Shown here: positions 54,121 through 62,189 of the stretch, one piece after another | Layout of the letters: every line of letters starts with the position of its first letter | How positions within the stretch are numbered: position 1 is the stretch's first letter | Assembly (NCBI RefSeq): GCF_038789205.1 | Contig: NZ_CP128355.1 | Span: forward strand, 1,612,001-1,676,000 | Direction: 5' to 3' | Origin: Staphylococcus hsinchuensis | GTDB taxonomy: Bacteria; Bacillota; Bacilli; Staphylococcales; Staphylococcaceae | DNA length: 64,000 bases | The notes under the pieces: generated by a model | Database searches by the model: none | What the model was told of the DNA's origin: nothing | The model's input: only the letters and a program-made list of their open reading frames with translations | Position numbers and translations under genes: made by a program

Positions 54121-56010
54121 TTAAAATGATTTTAGTAATAATTTCTTTAATAATGGAGATAAATGACTTGGTAAATGTTCTACACCTTCAACAAAGAGTG
54201 CATATTGACCATAAATATTATGAATCGTCTGTTCTATATCTTCGGTAATCGGTTCTTGACTTAAAAATACATTAAATACTTCAATTCCAAGTTTACGTGC
54301 TGATTCAACAGCTTCATAAGTGTCTAATATACCGTCTTGAGCATAATTAAAGGCAGACGGTTCTCCATCAGAGAAGACAATCAAGAATTTCTGTTTATGT
54401 GCATGACGAATTAGTCTGTTCGCCCCTATTCGAATTGCAACGCCATCTCGATTATCATCTTGAGGCGTCAGTGACATAATTCTAGGGCTATCTTTTTCAA
54501 AGGTAGAATGATGATAAGTAATAATTTCATCGATAATATTTGGTTGCTTTTTATCATCAGCATCAAATGCATCCTCATTAAAGGCAAGTACTTCATGATT
54601 AATATTTAACGACTTTAACGTTTCATGGAAGAGTACGACCCCTTTTTGAGTTTCTTCCATCTTATCATGCATACTTGCTGATGCATCCACTAATAAAGTA
54701 AATGTAGCGTCGAATGTTTGGCTTAGATCTTGTTTTTTATAAAATAACTTATATTGGTCGTCAATAAACCAATTGATTAGATTTCTTTGTAAACGCCCTT
54801 TAGTTAAATTACGACGTTCATCTTGATGTGCACGGTCTATGGCTTTTTTAATAATTTGTATTAGGTCTTTTATTTCAAATTGCACATGAGATACAAAGTC
54901 TTCATATTTAATAATATCTTGGTCTTGGATTACAGGTGTATTCCATATAATTTCAACGTTTTTATTTATTCCAGATAATGTAAGTGCTGGATGAGTACCC
55001 GTTGCTTCACCTTCATCACTATCTAATTGTTGTGTAGATCCTTTACCTTTTTTAGTTTGAACATCTGTTATATCATCGCTGGCATCACCTTCTCGGGCGT
55101 TTTCCTCATCAATGGCGTTATCGCTATTTTCACCTTCATGGAGCTCCATTTCTAAATAAGCCCCGCCTTCTGATGCACTATCTTGATTTTTAGATTCCAT
55201 TTGTTCTGAAACTACATCATCGTCATTAGATTCTTCTGATTTTCCATCGGTTTGACTGGCATCCGTTCGTTTTATATCTTCAAATTGTAGTGCTTCAATC
55301 GATTCGTAAACCTTTTTAGGCAAATGGTAATATTCATTGAGCATATCTTCTTTGAGTAAATCATCTATTTGAAACATCATTCTTTGTGCCAAATACATAT
55401 TATCTTCTGATGACTCATTATAGAAGAAATTAGGCAAGTATTGGTACATTTGTACTAATACATCATCTATTTGTGGATGTACTTGTGGGGCGTCATAGAA
55501 ATTTTCTAGTAAAAATGAGCGCTCTATATATAAAAAGACTAAATCAGTGAAGGTCATTTTTGTTTTATAGACATTAAGTTGACTTTGGTTAAATTTCAGG
55601 CGTGCGTTGATGCGTGTTTGAATCATAGGTTTACTCGCTGGGCGTAATTTTATTATTTCATTGAGTACACGTTGATCTTCGAGTAATTTAAATAATTGTT
55701 GATAAAAACTACGATGTCCAAATTCAGTTTCATGGATGACCTGATTAACAATGCTCTGATCCATCATAGAGTAACCATAAGCAGCTAACATGATGTCGGA
55801 CTTTAAACCGAGTTGCTCTATTTGAGCTGACCTATGGGACCAAAATGAACTTGTTACCAACGTATTAGAAATTGGATCATAATAAGGGAACTTCTGTATT
55901 TTTACTTGTGTTTGTTCATTTTTTAGCAATAAACGCGCTAAATCTTGTAACATCATGATTTGTTTGGCGTCTACTTGTTCGTCATTAAACTTAATAAAAC
56001 GATCACTCAT
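54121..56010 (-). CDS. VWA domain protein (CobT/NorD-like), MoxR partner
   Basis: 629-residue cytoplasmic protein. The C-terminal von Willebrand factor A domain (about 430-629) has an intact MIDAS: DxSxS at D442 in LLVDASASMHD, plus FSDGEPSAF. A very acidic, low-complexity linker (about 250-335, Glu/Asp/Ser/Gly) separates it from a helical N-terminal half. The MoxR-type AAA gene lies 12 bases upstream. Such pairs act as chaperones that insert cofactors or remodel proteins; the client here is unknown. Confidence 0.88.
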   Translation of the reverse strand: MSDRFIKFNDEQVDAKQIMMLQDLARLLLKNEQTQVKIQKFPYYDPISNTLVTSSFWSHRSAQIEQLGLKSDIMLAAYGYSMMDQSIVNQVIHETEFGHRSFYQQLFKLLEDQRVLNEIIKLRPASKPMIQTRINARLKFNQSQLNVYKTKMTFTDLVFLYIERSFLLENFYDAPQVHPQIDDVLVQMYQYLPNFFYNESSEDNMYLAQRMMFQIDDLLKEDMLNEYYHLPKKVYESIEALQFEDIKRTDASQTDGKSEESNDDDVVSEQMESKNQDSASEGGAYLEMELHEGENSDNAIDEENAREGDASDDITDVQTKKGKGSTQQLDSDEGEATGTHPALTLSGINKNVEIIWNTPVIQDQDIIKYEDFVSHVQFEIKDLIQIIKKAIDRAHQDERRNLTKGRLQRNLINWFIDDQYKLFYKKQDLSQTFDATFTLLVDASASMHDKMEETQKGVVLFHETLKSLNINHEVLAFNEDAFDADDKKQPNIIDEIITYHHSTFEKDSPRIMSLTPQDDNRDGVAIRIGANRLIRHAHKQKFLIVFSDGEPSAFNYAQDGILDTYEAVESARKLGIEVFNVFLSQEPITEDIEQTIHNIYGQYALFVEGVEHLPSHLSPLLKKLLLKSF

Positions 56011-56022
56011 ACATATCCCTCA

Positions 56023-56814
56023 CTAAAAGTTCAATTCTACTGCGTTCACGATTGCTTGTTGCTCACGTGTATCTTCTAATTTATCAATGATTGTGCGTTT
56101 AATCGCTCTTTCTATAGGCATCACTGTTGCTAAATCACTTAAATCAATGAGCGCTCTGATACTTGAAGCTTCTTCTGATATTTGTCCTTGTTTCGTCATT
56201 GTTCGTAAATCTTCGTTAAATTTAATAATACTGTTAATAAGTGTATCATCTTGTAATTTACTTTGATTTTTAATAACGTCAAATAATGTCTCTCCATCAA
56301 TGTAATCCACTTGAATTACGACGAAACGGTTTTTTAAAGCTTCGTTCATCGGTAAAGTACCAATATAACCTTCGTTAATTGCAGCGATGACATTGAAACC
56401 AGGGGCAGCCTCAATAACTTCTCCCGTGAATGGGTTAGTTAATTTTCTTCGGTAATCTAATACACCGTTCAAGATTGGTAATGCTTCGGGTTTAGCCATA
56501 TTAATCTCATCGATATATAATATATGACCTTGTTTCATAGCTTGAATCACTGGGCCATCAATGAAAACAATTTCTTGTGAACCTTCTTCATTTGTTTTAA
56601 TCGTTTTAAAGCCTAGTAAACTTTCTGCATCTAAATCTACTGAACAGTTTACTTGGTGCATAGGACGATTTAACGTTTCGCTCAATGTTTCAGCTAATTT
56701 TGTTTTACCTGAACCTGTCGGCCCTTTTAATAATAAGTTTTTATTTAATTGCATTAACGCTTGTGCATCATTAAATACTGTTTCATCTTTATTGATATAA
56801 CGCGCTTGATCCAT
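56023..56814 (-). CDS. MoxR-family AAA+ ATPase
   Basis: 263-residue AAA+ ATPase (NorQ/GvpN-like). Walker A is GPTGSGKT (residues 31-38), Walker B is ILYIDEIN near 96-103, and sensor and arginine-finger region is [25 protein letters not shown]. It is the first gene of a two-gene operon with the VWA protein. MoxR/VWA pairs hydrolyse ATP to open or activate target complexes. Confidence 0.9.
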   Translation of the reverse strand: MDQARYINKDETVFNDAQALMQLNKNLLLKGPTGSGKTKLAETLSETLNRPMHQVNCSVDLDAESLLGFKTIKTNEEGSQEIVFIDGPVIQAMKQGHILYIDEINMAKPEALPILNGVLDYRRKLTNPFTGEVIEAAPGFNVIAAINEGYIGTLPMNEALKNRFVVIQVDYIDGETLFDVIKNQSKLQDDTLINSIIKFNEDLRTMTKQGQISEEASSIRALIDLSDLATVMPIERAIKRTIIDKLEDTREQQAIVNAVELNF

Positions 56815-56864
56815 ATCTATACTCCTTTAGTTAATTACATTTTTAACGCTTTTTAAAATAGACT

Positions 56865-57020
56865 GAGTCTGAGACAAAATAGGTGTCTCAGACTCTTTGG
56901 CAACTTGGCAGTAGATGTCTGAATTGAAAATGCGCTTGTATTAAGCCTTTTTAATCCTAGTCATCCTTGCCAGGGTGGAATACGAAAACTCTATTAGAAA
57001 ATTGAATTTTTGTCCCACCC
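56865..57020. repeat. Composite intergenic repeat: CTGAGACA hairpin plus GGGTGGA hairpin
   Basis: GAGTCTGAGACA (56865-56876) pairs perfectly with TGTCTCAGACTC (56884-56895). About 80 bases on, GGGTGGA (56973-56979) pairs with TCCCACCC (57013-57020). The same two modules sit side by side downstream of msrA. It fills the gap between the MoxR gene and the small gene at 57081 and probably terminates the latter. Confidence 0.75.
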
Positions 57021-57080
57021 ACTCATTTATTTTAGTATTGTATTGTTTAATCTAAACTTAAGGTGTAAATGTATAATGGT

Positions 57081-57284
57081 TTAAACTTCTTTAAAATAAG
57101 TTTTAAAGTATCCGCCTACTAAGCCTGAATTATCTATAATTTGATAATATTCTTCTGTTTCGTTTACAACATCATATTGTTTACCTACTGTTAACATATC
57201 GGAAACTTTAAACTTTTGAGCATCCGTATGTACAACTTCAACTTTTTTAACTGGTTCTTTATCCTTCCAAGTTTCATGTAACAT
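57081..57284 (-). CDS. Small conserved cytoplasmic protein
   Basis: 67 residues, not recognised with certainty. MLHETWKDKEPVKKVEVVHTDAQKFKV and the end YYQIIDNSGLVGGYFKTYFKEV suggest a compact all-beta fold of SH3-like size. No signal peptide, no membrane segment, no cysteine. GAAAGGTCGA-type ribosome site upstream. It follows the glyoxalase-like gene by 17 bases on the same strand and may be co-transcribed with it. Confidence 0.75.
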   Translation of the reverse strand: MLHETWKDKEPVKKVEVVHTDAQKFKVSDMLTVGKQYDVVNETEEYYQIIDNSGLVGGYFKTYFKEV

Positions 57285-57301
57285 TTGAATCGACCTTTCT
57301 A

Positions 57302-58114
57302 TTATTTATTATTTTCCAAAGTTAAAATAAATGTTAGCCCACTATTTTCAGTGATTCTTAAAGATTGTTCTCCGCCTTGATCCAATGTTTGGTACTTAAT
57401 CCCTATAGATTCAAGTTGTTGCATGGCGTTTTGAAATTGCTCTTTTGATTCAGTTGCAAATTCAATTTGTTCTACAATACCATGTTCAGGCATTTTTAAT
57501 TCTTCTTCAACCTCATAAATATGTAATTCTCCGCCTAGTCCACCATCACCAATACGAAATACTTGAATTGCTTTAGATTGTTCACTTGAAGGAGTATATT
57601 CAGCAAAGTGATCTAGTCCGAAGACTTGTGTAAGTATTGATTGCGTAATTAGTAATTGATTGACTTTTACTAACACTGGCCCTAGTCCCTGAACTTGATG
57701 TAACGGATTGACTGAACTTTCAAAAGAAGGCATTCCTAATGGTGCACCAGTATTGTGCTCGTTTGAAAAAATATTAAATGTTTGTCCATTTTGATCTTGA
57801 AAATTAAAATATGAATGTCCATTCAAATTTGCAATATCACTATGGTTATATTCAAGTTTATCTAAAATAGATTTATATTCAATTAAACCTTCATCACTAG
57901 GTACACGTACACTGATTTCATCTATATTATTATTTTCAATTGAATAATTTGGAATTTCAACAAAATGTAATCGCGTTCCTGAACTGAGTTCTGCATCACC
58001 AAATCGTAATGCGTTTCCCATTTCATTAACGTTGAGTCCAATTATTTCATTAAAAATCTTTTTAGTTTGGAATAAATCATTTGTACCTGTCGTAACACTT
58101 CTAAGACCATTCAT
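57302..58114 (-). CDS. Glyoxalase/ring-cleaving dioxygenase (VOC) protein
   Basis: 270-residue cytoplasmic protein made of two vicinal-oxygen-chelate modules (about 1-120 and 140-268). Family features are LRSVTTGTNDLFQTKKIFNEIIGLN and RLHFVEIP in the first, and HVYEVEEE-like HIYEVEEELKMPEHGIVEQIEFA in the second. Extradiol dioxygenase, glyoxalase or resistance roles are all possible. The metal ligands are not all obvious, so activity is uncertain. Confidence 0.82.
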   Translation of the reverse strand: MNGLRSVTTGTNDLFQTKKIFNEIIGLNVNEMGNALRFGDAELSSGTRLHFVEIPNYSIENNNIDEISVRVPSDEGLIEYKSILDKLEYNHSDIANLNGHSYFNFQDQNGQTFNIFSNEHNTGAPLGMPSFESSVNPLHQVQGLGPVLVKVNQLLITQSILTQVFGLDHFAEYTPSSEQSKAIQVFRIGDGGLGGELHIYEVEEELKMPEHGIVEQIEFATESKEQFQNAMQQLESIGIKYQTLDQGGEQSLRITENSGLTFILTLENNK

Positions 58115-58321
58115 GTTAATAACCCCTCTACCTATGTCTTTGCAACCATTATAACGTATTTTCGTTATTATTTATATGATGAACTCCGAAAGAAAACGAC
58201 TTTATTAATTTTTGGTTTTTCGTCATTGGATATAACAACGAAATATATTAAACTGTAATTAATATAACTATAAAATGTCATTAAATAATCATTTTATGTT
58301 CAATTTAGGAGGGTGTCACAT

Positions 58322-58525
58322 ATGTCAGGTACATGGATTATATTCGCCATCACCGTACTTGTTGCAGTGTATGCAGCAATCAGTTTAATTACAAATGCCA
58401 GTAAGAAAAATAAAGGTGAAAATAATAACGAAAAGTTAGCAAAACAAAATAAAATTTACGGCATTATTTTTATTCTATTTTTAATCTTAGTTATTGTTGA
58501 AATTATAGCTTTATTAGCTAAATAA
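58322..58525 (+). CDS. Small two-segment membrane protein
   Basis: 67 residues, unknown function. Two hydrophobic segments (about 4-24 and 45-65) flank a charged Lys/Asn/Glu loop. ATG 58322 has AGGAGGG (58307-58313) 8 bases upstream; the GTG at 58313 overlaps that site and is rejected. It is monocistronic with a strong terminator. Confidence 0.78.
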   Translation: MSGTWIIFAITVLVAVYAAISLITNASKKNKGENNNEKLAKQNKIYGIIFILFLILVIVEIIALLAK

Positions 58526-58546
58526 AATTTTTCGGTCATTAATAAA

Positions 58547-58586
58547 GAGTCTGAGACACCTATTTTTGTCTCAGACTCCTTTTTTT
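58547..58586 (+). terminator. Terminator (CTGAGACA hairpin, inverted copy)
   Basis: GAGTCTGAGACA (58547-58558) pairs perfectly with TGTCTCAGACTC (58567-58578), then seven T. The loop CCTATTTT is the complement of the AAAATAGG loop in the copy at 56865, so this copy is in the opposite orientation. Confidence 0.9.
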
Positions 58587-58641
58587 ACCTAAATACAATC
58601 ATAAAAAAACGAACTACTTTATTAGTAAATCGCTATGACTT

Positions 58642-58827
58642 TTAGTATTTAATTTCCTTGATATAATCATTAGAATCCTTTAAATACTCAATCAAATGCG
58701 ATAAAGCTAGTCCGGTTACGATTAACATAATAAGAACTGTCTGACTGTTGCTCAATACGTCGTTGCTTGCTACTATTATACAATCTTTCAAAGTCTGCAC
58801 AAGATGTATAGTACTGTCTTGTGCTAT
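58642..58827 (-). other. Possible small hydrophobic peptide without a normal start codon
   Basis: A minus-strand frame of 61 codons preceded by a perfect AAAGGAG (58837-58843) 9 bases before an ATA codon where a start would be expected. The middle is hydrophobic (QTVLIMLIVTGLALSHLIEY) and the tail is charged (LKDSNDYIKEIKY). In-frame GTG, TTG and ATG codons exist further in but lack ribosome sites. A hairpin GCACAAGA/TCTTGTGC lies just after the ATA, and a T run (about 58603-58609) follows the stop. It could be a decayed gene, a type I toxin-like peptide or chance. Confidence 0.3.
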
Positions 58828-58963
58828 GTTTAGTAGCTCCTTTATTGTAAATAAATATAATGCTAAAGAATGTACATATTTAATACATAGTACCTAATGT
58901 ATTATTTGTACAAATGCAAAAAATTATTTAATTGTTTCACACAATATTTGTAAGCTATTGTGA

Positions 58964-59143
58964 TTACTCATAACCCTTTTTTTCTCTGTCGCTTTTTAGT
59001 TTTTCTAATCGATTACTAAAGTCTTGGAATTCTTCATCACTCAAACCTTCATCGTATTTTCCTGGAGCGGCATTTTTAATAGCCTCTCCGTCTAATATCC
59101 ATTTTTCGTGTAAGGTTAAAGGTCTTTTATTATCTTTATCCAT
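58964..59143 (-). CDS. 59-residue charged protein, tandem copy 1
   Basis: Unrecognised small helical protein. The sequence opens MDKDNKRPLTLHEKWILDGE and ends LEKLKSDREKKGYE. GAGAGGGA lies about 9 bases before the ATG. It is one of three intact copies, at exact 321-bp spacing in this array, and the most divergent of the intact ones. Conserved across copies: LHEKW, DGE, PGKYD, an acidic EE stretch, LExLKxDREKKGY. Soluble, no signal, no cysteine. Function unknown; it fell below a 60-codon cutoff. Confidence 0.75.
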   Translation of the reverse strand: MDKDNKRPLTLHEKWILDGEAIKNAAPGKYDEGLSDEEFQDFSNRLEKLKSDREKKGYE

Positions 59144-59156
59144 GTGTTAATCCCTC

Positions 59157-59285
59157 TCATCTTCTGAAATAAATAACAATGCAGATAATAGCAAAGATAC
59201 TGTATAGTGTGACGATTTTTATATACGTAAAAAAATTATTTAATTTGTCTCTTTGCTTTCTAAAATGTTTATAAGCTATTTGAAT
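59157..59285 (-). other. Conserved hydrophobic frame between copies 2 and 1
   Basis: A 42-codon open frame starts at the ATT that overlaps the stop of copy 2 (TAATT) and ends at a TGA inside the ribosome site of copy 1. The N-terminal half is basic (AYKHFRKQRDKLNNF) and the C-terminal half is a membrane-like IVTLYSIFAIICIVIYFRR. No ATG, GTG or TTG start. Translation by coupling at a near-cognate codon is speculative, but the frame is kept in the next spacer with synonymous changes. Confidence 0.35.
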
Positions 59286-59464
59286 TACTTATAACCCTTT
59301 TTTTCTCTGTCCCTTTTTAACTGTTCTAATTCATCTGCAAATGCTTGTATCTCTTCTTTAGTCAGTTCTTTATCGTATTTTCCTGGCTCTAATTTAGAAA
59401 TAATCTCTCCGTCTATAATCCATTTTTCATGTAAGGTTAAAGGTCTTTTATTATCTTTATCCAT
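59285..59464 (-). CDS. 59-residue charged protein, tandem copy 2
   Basis: Second copy, starting MDKDNKRPLTLHEKWIIDGE and ending RDREKKGYK. It differs from copy 3 by one residue (Thr10 here, Ile10 there) and from copy 1 mainly in the middle (IISKLEPGKYDKELTKEEIQ). Same ribosome site and spacing. The near-identity with copy 3 points to a recent duplication or gene conversion. Confidence 0.78.
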   Translation of the reverse strand: MDKDNKRPLTLHEKWIIDGEIISKLEPGKYDKELTKEEIQAFADELEQLKRDREKKGYK

Positions 59465-59477
59465 GTGTTAATCCCTC

Positions 59478-59606
59478 TCATCTTCTGAAATAAATAACAA
59501 TGCAGATAATAGCAAAGATACTATATAATGTGACGATTTTTATATACGTATAAAAATTATTTAATTTGTCTCTTTGCTTTCTAAAATGTTTATAAGCTAT
59601 TTGAAT
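59478..59606 (-). other. Conserved hydrophobic frame between copies 3 and 2
   Basis: Same 42-codon frame as at 59157-59285, starting at the ATT overlapping the stop of copy 3. Against the other spacer one Phe codon is Tyr, and CTA/TTA and TAC/TAT are synonymous changes, which hints at selection on the peptide, though the copies are recent and differences few. Confidence 0.35.
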
Positions 59607-59785
59607 TACTTATAACCCTTTTTTTCTCTGTCCCTTTTTAACTGTTCTAATTCATCTGCAAATGCTTGTATCTCTTCTTTAGTCAGTTCTTTATCGTATT
59701 TTCCTGGCTCTAATTTAGAAATAATCTCTCCGTCTATAATCCATTTTTCATGTAAGATTAAAGGTCTTTTATTATCTTTATCCAT
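59606..59785 (-). CDS. 59-residue charged protein, tandem copy 3
   Basis: Third intact copy, MDKDNKRPLILHEKWIIDGE at the start. The ribosome site GAGAGGGA is conserved; two spacer bases between it and the ATG are changed (GTAC for ACAC). Codon use and AT content are like the neighbours. It lies one period (321 bp) from copy 2. Confidence 0.78.
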   Translation of the reverse strand: MDKDNKRPLILHEKWIIDGEIISKLEPGKYDKELTKEEIQAFADELEQLKRDREKKGYK

Positions 59786-59925
59786 GTACTAATCCCTCTC
59801 ATCTTTTGAAATAAATAACAATACAGATAATAGCAAAGATACACAAAATAAAACGATTTATGCATACATATAAAAATTATTTAATTTGTCTCTTTGCTTT
59901 CTACAACGATTATAAGCTAATGTTA

Positions 59926-60196
59926 TTATTCATATCTTCTTTTTCTTCTTTCACTTTTTAAACTTTTCAAACTCATCTGCTAATGCCTGTCGCTCATCTC
60001 TAGTCATTTCTTTGGAATTATACATATTCCTTTTTTCTCTCTTACTTTTTAACATGTCTAAAAATTTAGCAAATTCTTTTACTTCTTCGTTTGTTGTTTC
60101 TCCATTGTATTTTTCAGGATTTGATTTACGTATAGCCTCGCCGTCTAAAGCTCATTTTTCATGTAAAGTTAATTGCCTATGCCTGTTCTTTTTCAT
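59926..60196 (-). pseudogene. Decayed and fused copies 4/5 of the 59-residue family
   Basis: Starts with ATG (MKKNRHRQLTLHEK), but the tryptophan codon of LHEKW is TGA (60152-60154). The frame continues through a full copy (LDGEAIRKSNPEKYN...) and then joins the C-terminal half of another copy (MYNSKEMTRDERQALADEFEKFK) at the shared GY/KY site, as if by unequal recombination. An extra A then shifts the frame, and the expected end SERRKRRYE-stop is in the next frame. Broken in at least three ways. Confidence 0.7.
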
Positions 60197-60513
60197 GTGT
60201 TACACCCACTTATATTCTGTTAATAAGTAACACTGTAAATAATACATAGTGTTACATTTTGTACAAATACATAAAAAATATTTAATTTAATATCCTTGTT
60301 CATTTAAGGAACGATTTATCTTTTCTAGGTTTTATTGTCAAAATCTTTAGAATCATTTTACTGTTCTTTTATAAACAATTCAATAAATTTGTTCCTGACT
60401 TTTTAGAAGGAGATTTTATTTTCACAAATAAAAAGGTAACCTTCTTTCAAATAATAAGATAAATTATATCTTAAAAGAAGCGTCGGAGATTACCAGTATC
60501 ACAAAGCGTGTAA
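60197..60513. other. Decayed flank of the array
   Basis: No intact gene. An inverted repeat GTAACAC/GTGTTAC lies at 60227-60255 and spacer-like DNA at about 60230-60300. A weak stretch near 60330-60365 may be another wrecked copy. GGTAACCTTCTTT and AAGAAG...GATTACC (about 60436-60500) form an imperfect hairpin upstream of the integrase remnant. Confidence 0.35.
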
Positions 60514-60726
60514 CCGCGCATACAATGCCGCCATACCCATAGTTCAATACTAACAGCATGTAATACCATTAAAAGCAATACAAGTGCTGAGCACGTAGGT
60601 CATTTTGATAGGAATATGACTCTAAAAATTTATACACACGTTACAGATAGTATGGCTGAAAACTTAATTTATGAATTAGAAGAATATGACGAAGAGTTTA
60701 TTAATAATTACGGATATAATAATTAA
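60514..60726 (+). pseudogene. Tyrosine recombinase (integrase), C-terminal remnant
   Basis: A 70-codon open frame matches the end of phage/ICE-type integrases: RHTH (arginine of the HxxR motif), then VGHF (second histidine), then MTLKIYTHVTDSM with the nucleophilic tyrosine codon at 60631. The frame is closed by stops just upstream and no start is present, so about four fifths of the gene is lost. It ends DEEFINNYGYNN. A terminator follows. Confidence 0.8.
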
Positions 60727-60742
60727 AGATTAGTACAGTAAT

Positions 60743-60770
60743 AAGTGTCTATAATTTAGGCACTTTTTTA
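60743..60770 (+). terminator. Terminator behind the integrase remnant
   Basis: AAGTGTCT (60743-60750) pairs with AGGCACTT (60758-60765), one wobble pair, followed by a T run. Confidence 0.75.
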
Positions 60771-60842
60771 ATGAATATTAAAGAGAAATAATAATGTTAT
60801 GGGGGATTTTGGGTTGCTTTTTCAAAATACACCAAAGCATAA

Positions 60843-60873
60843 AAACACAACGACGCTGAGCGCCGTTGTGTTT
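60843..60873 (-). terminator. Terminator of odhAB
   Basis: On the minus strand AAACACAACGGCGCT pairs with AGCGTCGTTGTGTTT (one G-T pair) and is followed by a short T run. Confidence 0.88.
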
Positions 60874-60901
60874 GGATTAATAAACTATTTTGTGTTGTGG
60901 A

Positions 60902-62176
60902 TTAAGATTCTAATAATAAATCTTCAGGGTTTTCGATTAATTCTTTAATCGTTTTTAAGAATCCAACTGCTTCTTTACCATCAATGATTCTGTGATCATA
61001 GCTTAATGCGATGTACATCATTGGACGGTTTTCAATTGTATCTTTATCAACAGCAATTGGACGAGTAATGATTGAGTGCATACCTAAGATTGCTGCTTGG
61101 TTACCATTGATGATTGGTGTTGACATCATTGAACCGAAGATACCACCGTTAGTGATTGTAAATGAACCATTTACCATATCATCTAAACCAAGCTTTTTAT
61201 CTCTAGCTTTAGTAGCTAAGTTAGCAATTTCATCTTCAATTTCAGCAAAGTTTTTCTTATCGCAATCTCTTACGAATGGTACAAGTAAACCATCATCTGT
61301 AGATACAGCTACACCGATATCATAGAATTGTTTAGTAATCATGTCTTCGCCGTCAATTTCAGCATTTACTTCAGGGAATTTCTTCAATGCTGCAACTGAT
61401 GCTTTTGTGAAGAATGACATAAATCCAAGTTTTGTACCGTCATGATCTTTAATAAATTGTTCTTTTTTACGTTTACGTAAGTTCATAACGTTTGTCATAT
61501 CTACTTCATTGAATGTAGTAAGCATTGCTGTATTATTAGATACTTCTAATAATTTTTTAGCAGCTGTCTTCTTACGACGTGACATTTTTTCTCTGATGAC
61601 TGGTTTTGATGGTTTTTGTGGTGCTGATTGTTTAGGTTCTTCTTTAGATGAAGAAGATTGTGAAGATTGTTGTTGTGATTGATTTTGATCAACATGCTCT
61701 TTTCTTACGATATCATTCGTTTGAGGAGCAATTTCTGATAAATCAATACCTTTTTCACGAGCATATCTACGTGCTGATGGTGTTGCATTTATACGTTGAT
61801 TATTGCTGTCATCTGATGAGCTTGAATCTGATTTAGATTCTGATTGTTGTGAATCAGATGAAGATTCTTGTTTAGAATCTTGTTGTTTAGATTCTTCTTT
61901 TGAATCATCTTGGCTAGAAGAAGATTCTGAATTGTTACCGCTACCTTCACCAACTTTAGCAACTGCTTGGCCAACTTCAACTGTGTCGCCTTCTTCAGCT
62001 AGTTGTTCTTGTAATACACCTGCATCTTCAGAAACAACTTCAACGTTAACTTTATCAGTTTCTAATTCTAAGATAGCTTCACCTTTATCTACGCTATCTC
62101 CTACTTGTTTTAACCATTCTGCAACGGTACCTTCTGTAATTGACTCTGCTAATTCTGGAACTTTTACCTCTGGCAT
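60902..62176 (-). CDS. odhB: Dihydrolipoamide succinyltransferase (E2)
   Basis: E2 core of the 2-oxoglutarate dehydrogenase complex, 424 residues. The lipoyl domain (1-80) has the lipoylated lysine K42 in [10 protein letters not shown] Ser/Gln/Glu/Asp-rich flexible linker (about 80-127) leads to the E1/E3-binding domain ([20 protein letters not shown]). A second linker precedes the catalytic domain, which ends in SYDHRIIDG (H395, D399). It lies 13 bases after odhA and ends the operon. Confidence 0.97.
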   Translation of the reverse strand: MPEVKVPELAESITEGTVAEWLKQVGDSVDKGEAILELETDKVNVEVVSEDAGVLQEQLAEEGDTVEVGQAVAKVGEGSGNNSESSSSQDDSKEESKQQDSKQESSSDSQQSESKSDSSSSDDSNNQRINATPSARRYAREKGIDLSEIAPQTNDIVRKEHVDQNQSQQQSSQSSSSKEEPKQSAPQKPSKPVIREKMSRRKKTAAKKLLEVSNNTAMLTTFNEVDMTNVMNLRKRKKEQFIKDHDGTKLGFMSFFTKASVAALKKFPEVNAEIDGEDMITKQFYDIGVAVSTDDGLLVPFVRDCDKKNFAEIEDEIANLATKARDKKLGLDDMVNGSFTITNGGIFGSMMSTPIINGNQAAILGMHSIITRPIAVDKDTIENRPMMYIALSYDHRIIDGKEAVGFLKTIKELIENPEDLLLES

Positions 62177-62189
62177 GCTTAATTTCCCC

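Larger units (their letters stand above)
58964..60196 (-). repeat. Tandem array with 321-bp period
   Basis: Start codons at 59143, 59464 and 59785 are exactly 321 bases apart; the fused fourth copy starts 411 bases further on. Each unit contains the 59-codon gene plus a spacer of about 141 bases. Spacer-like sequence also flanks both ends (about 58870-58960 and 60230-60300), so the array was once longer. Confidence 0.85.

Noticed and set aside
59285..59330. Programmed -1 frameshift at A AAA AAG near the end of the 59-codon genes
   Set aside because: The heptamer is in the right frame, but a -1 shift meets a stop two codons later and does not enter the hydrophobic frame.
58964..60196. CRISPR array
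   Set aside because: The repeat period is 321 bp, the repeated unit contains a conserved gene, and the spacers are homologous to each other.
60012..60230. 72-codon plus-strand frame across the array
   Set aside because: It runs antisense to the decayed fourth copy; the minus-strand homology to the other copies explains the sequence.
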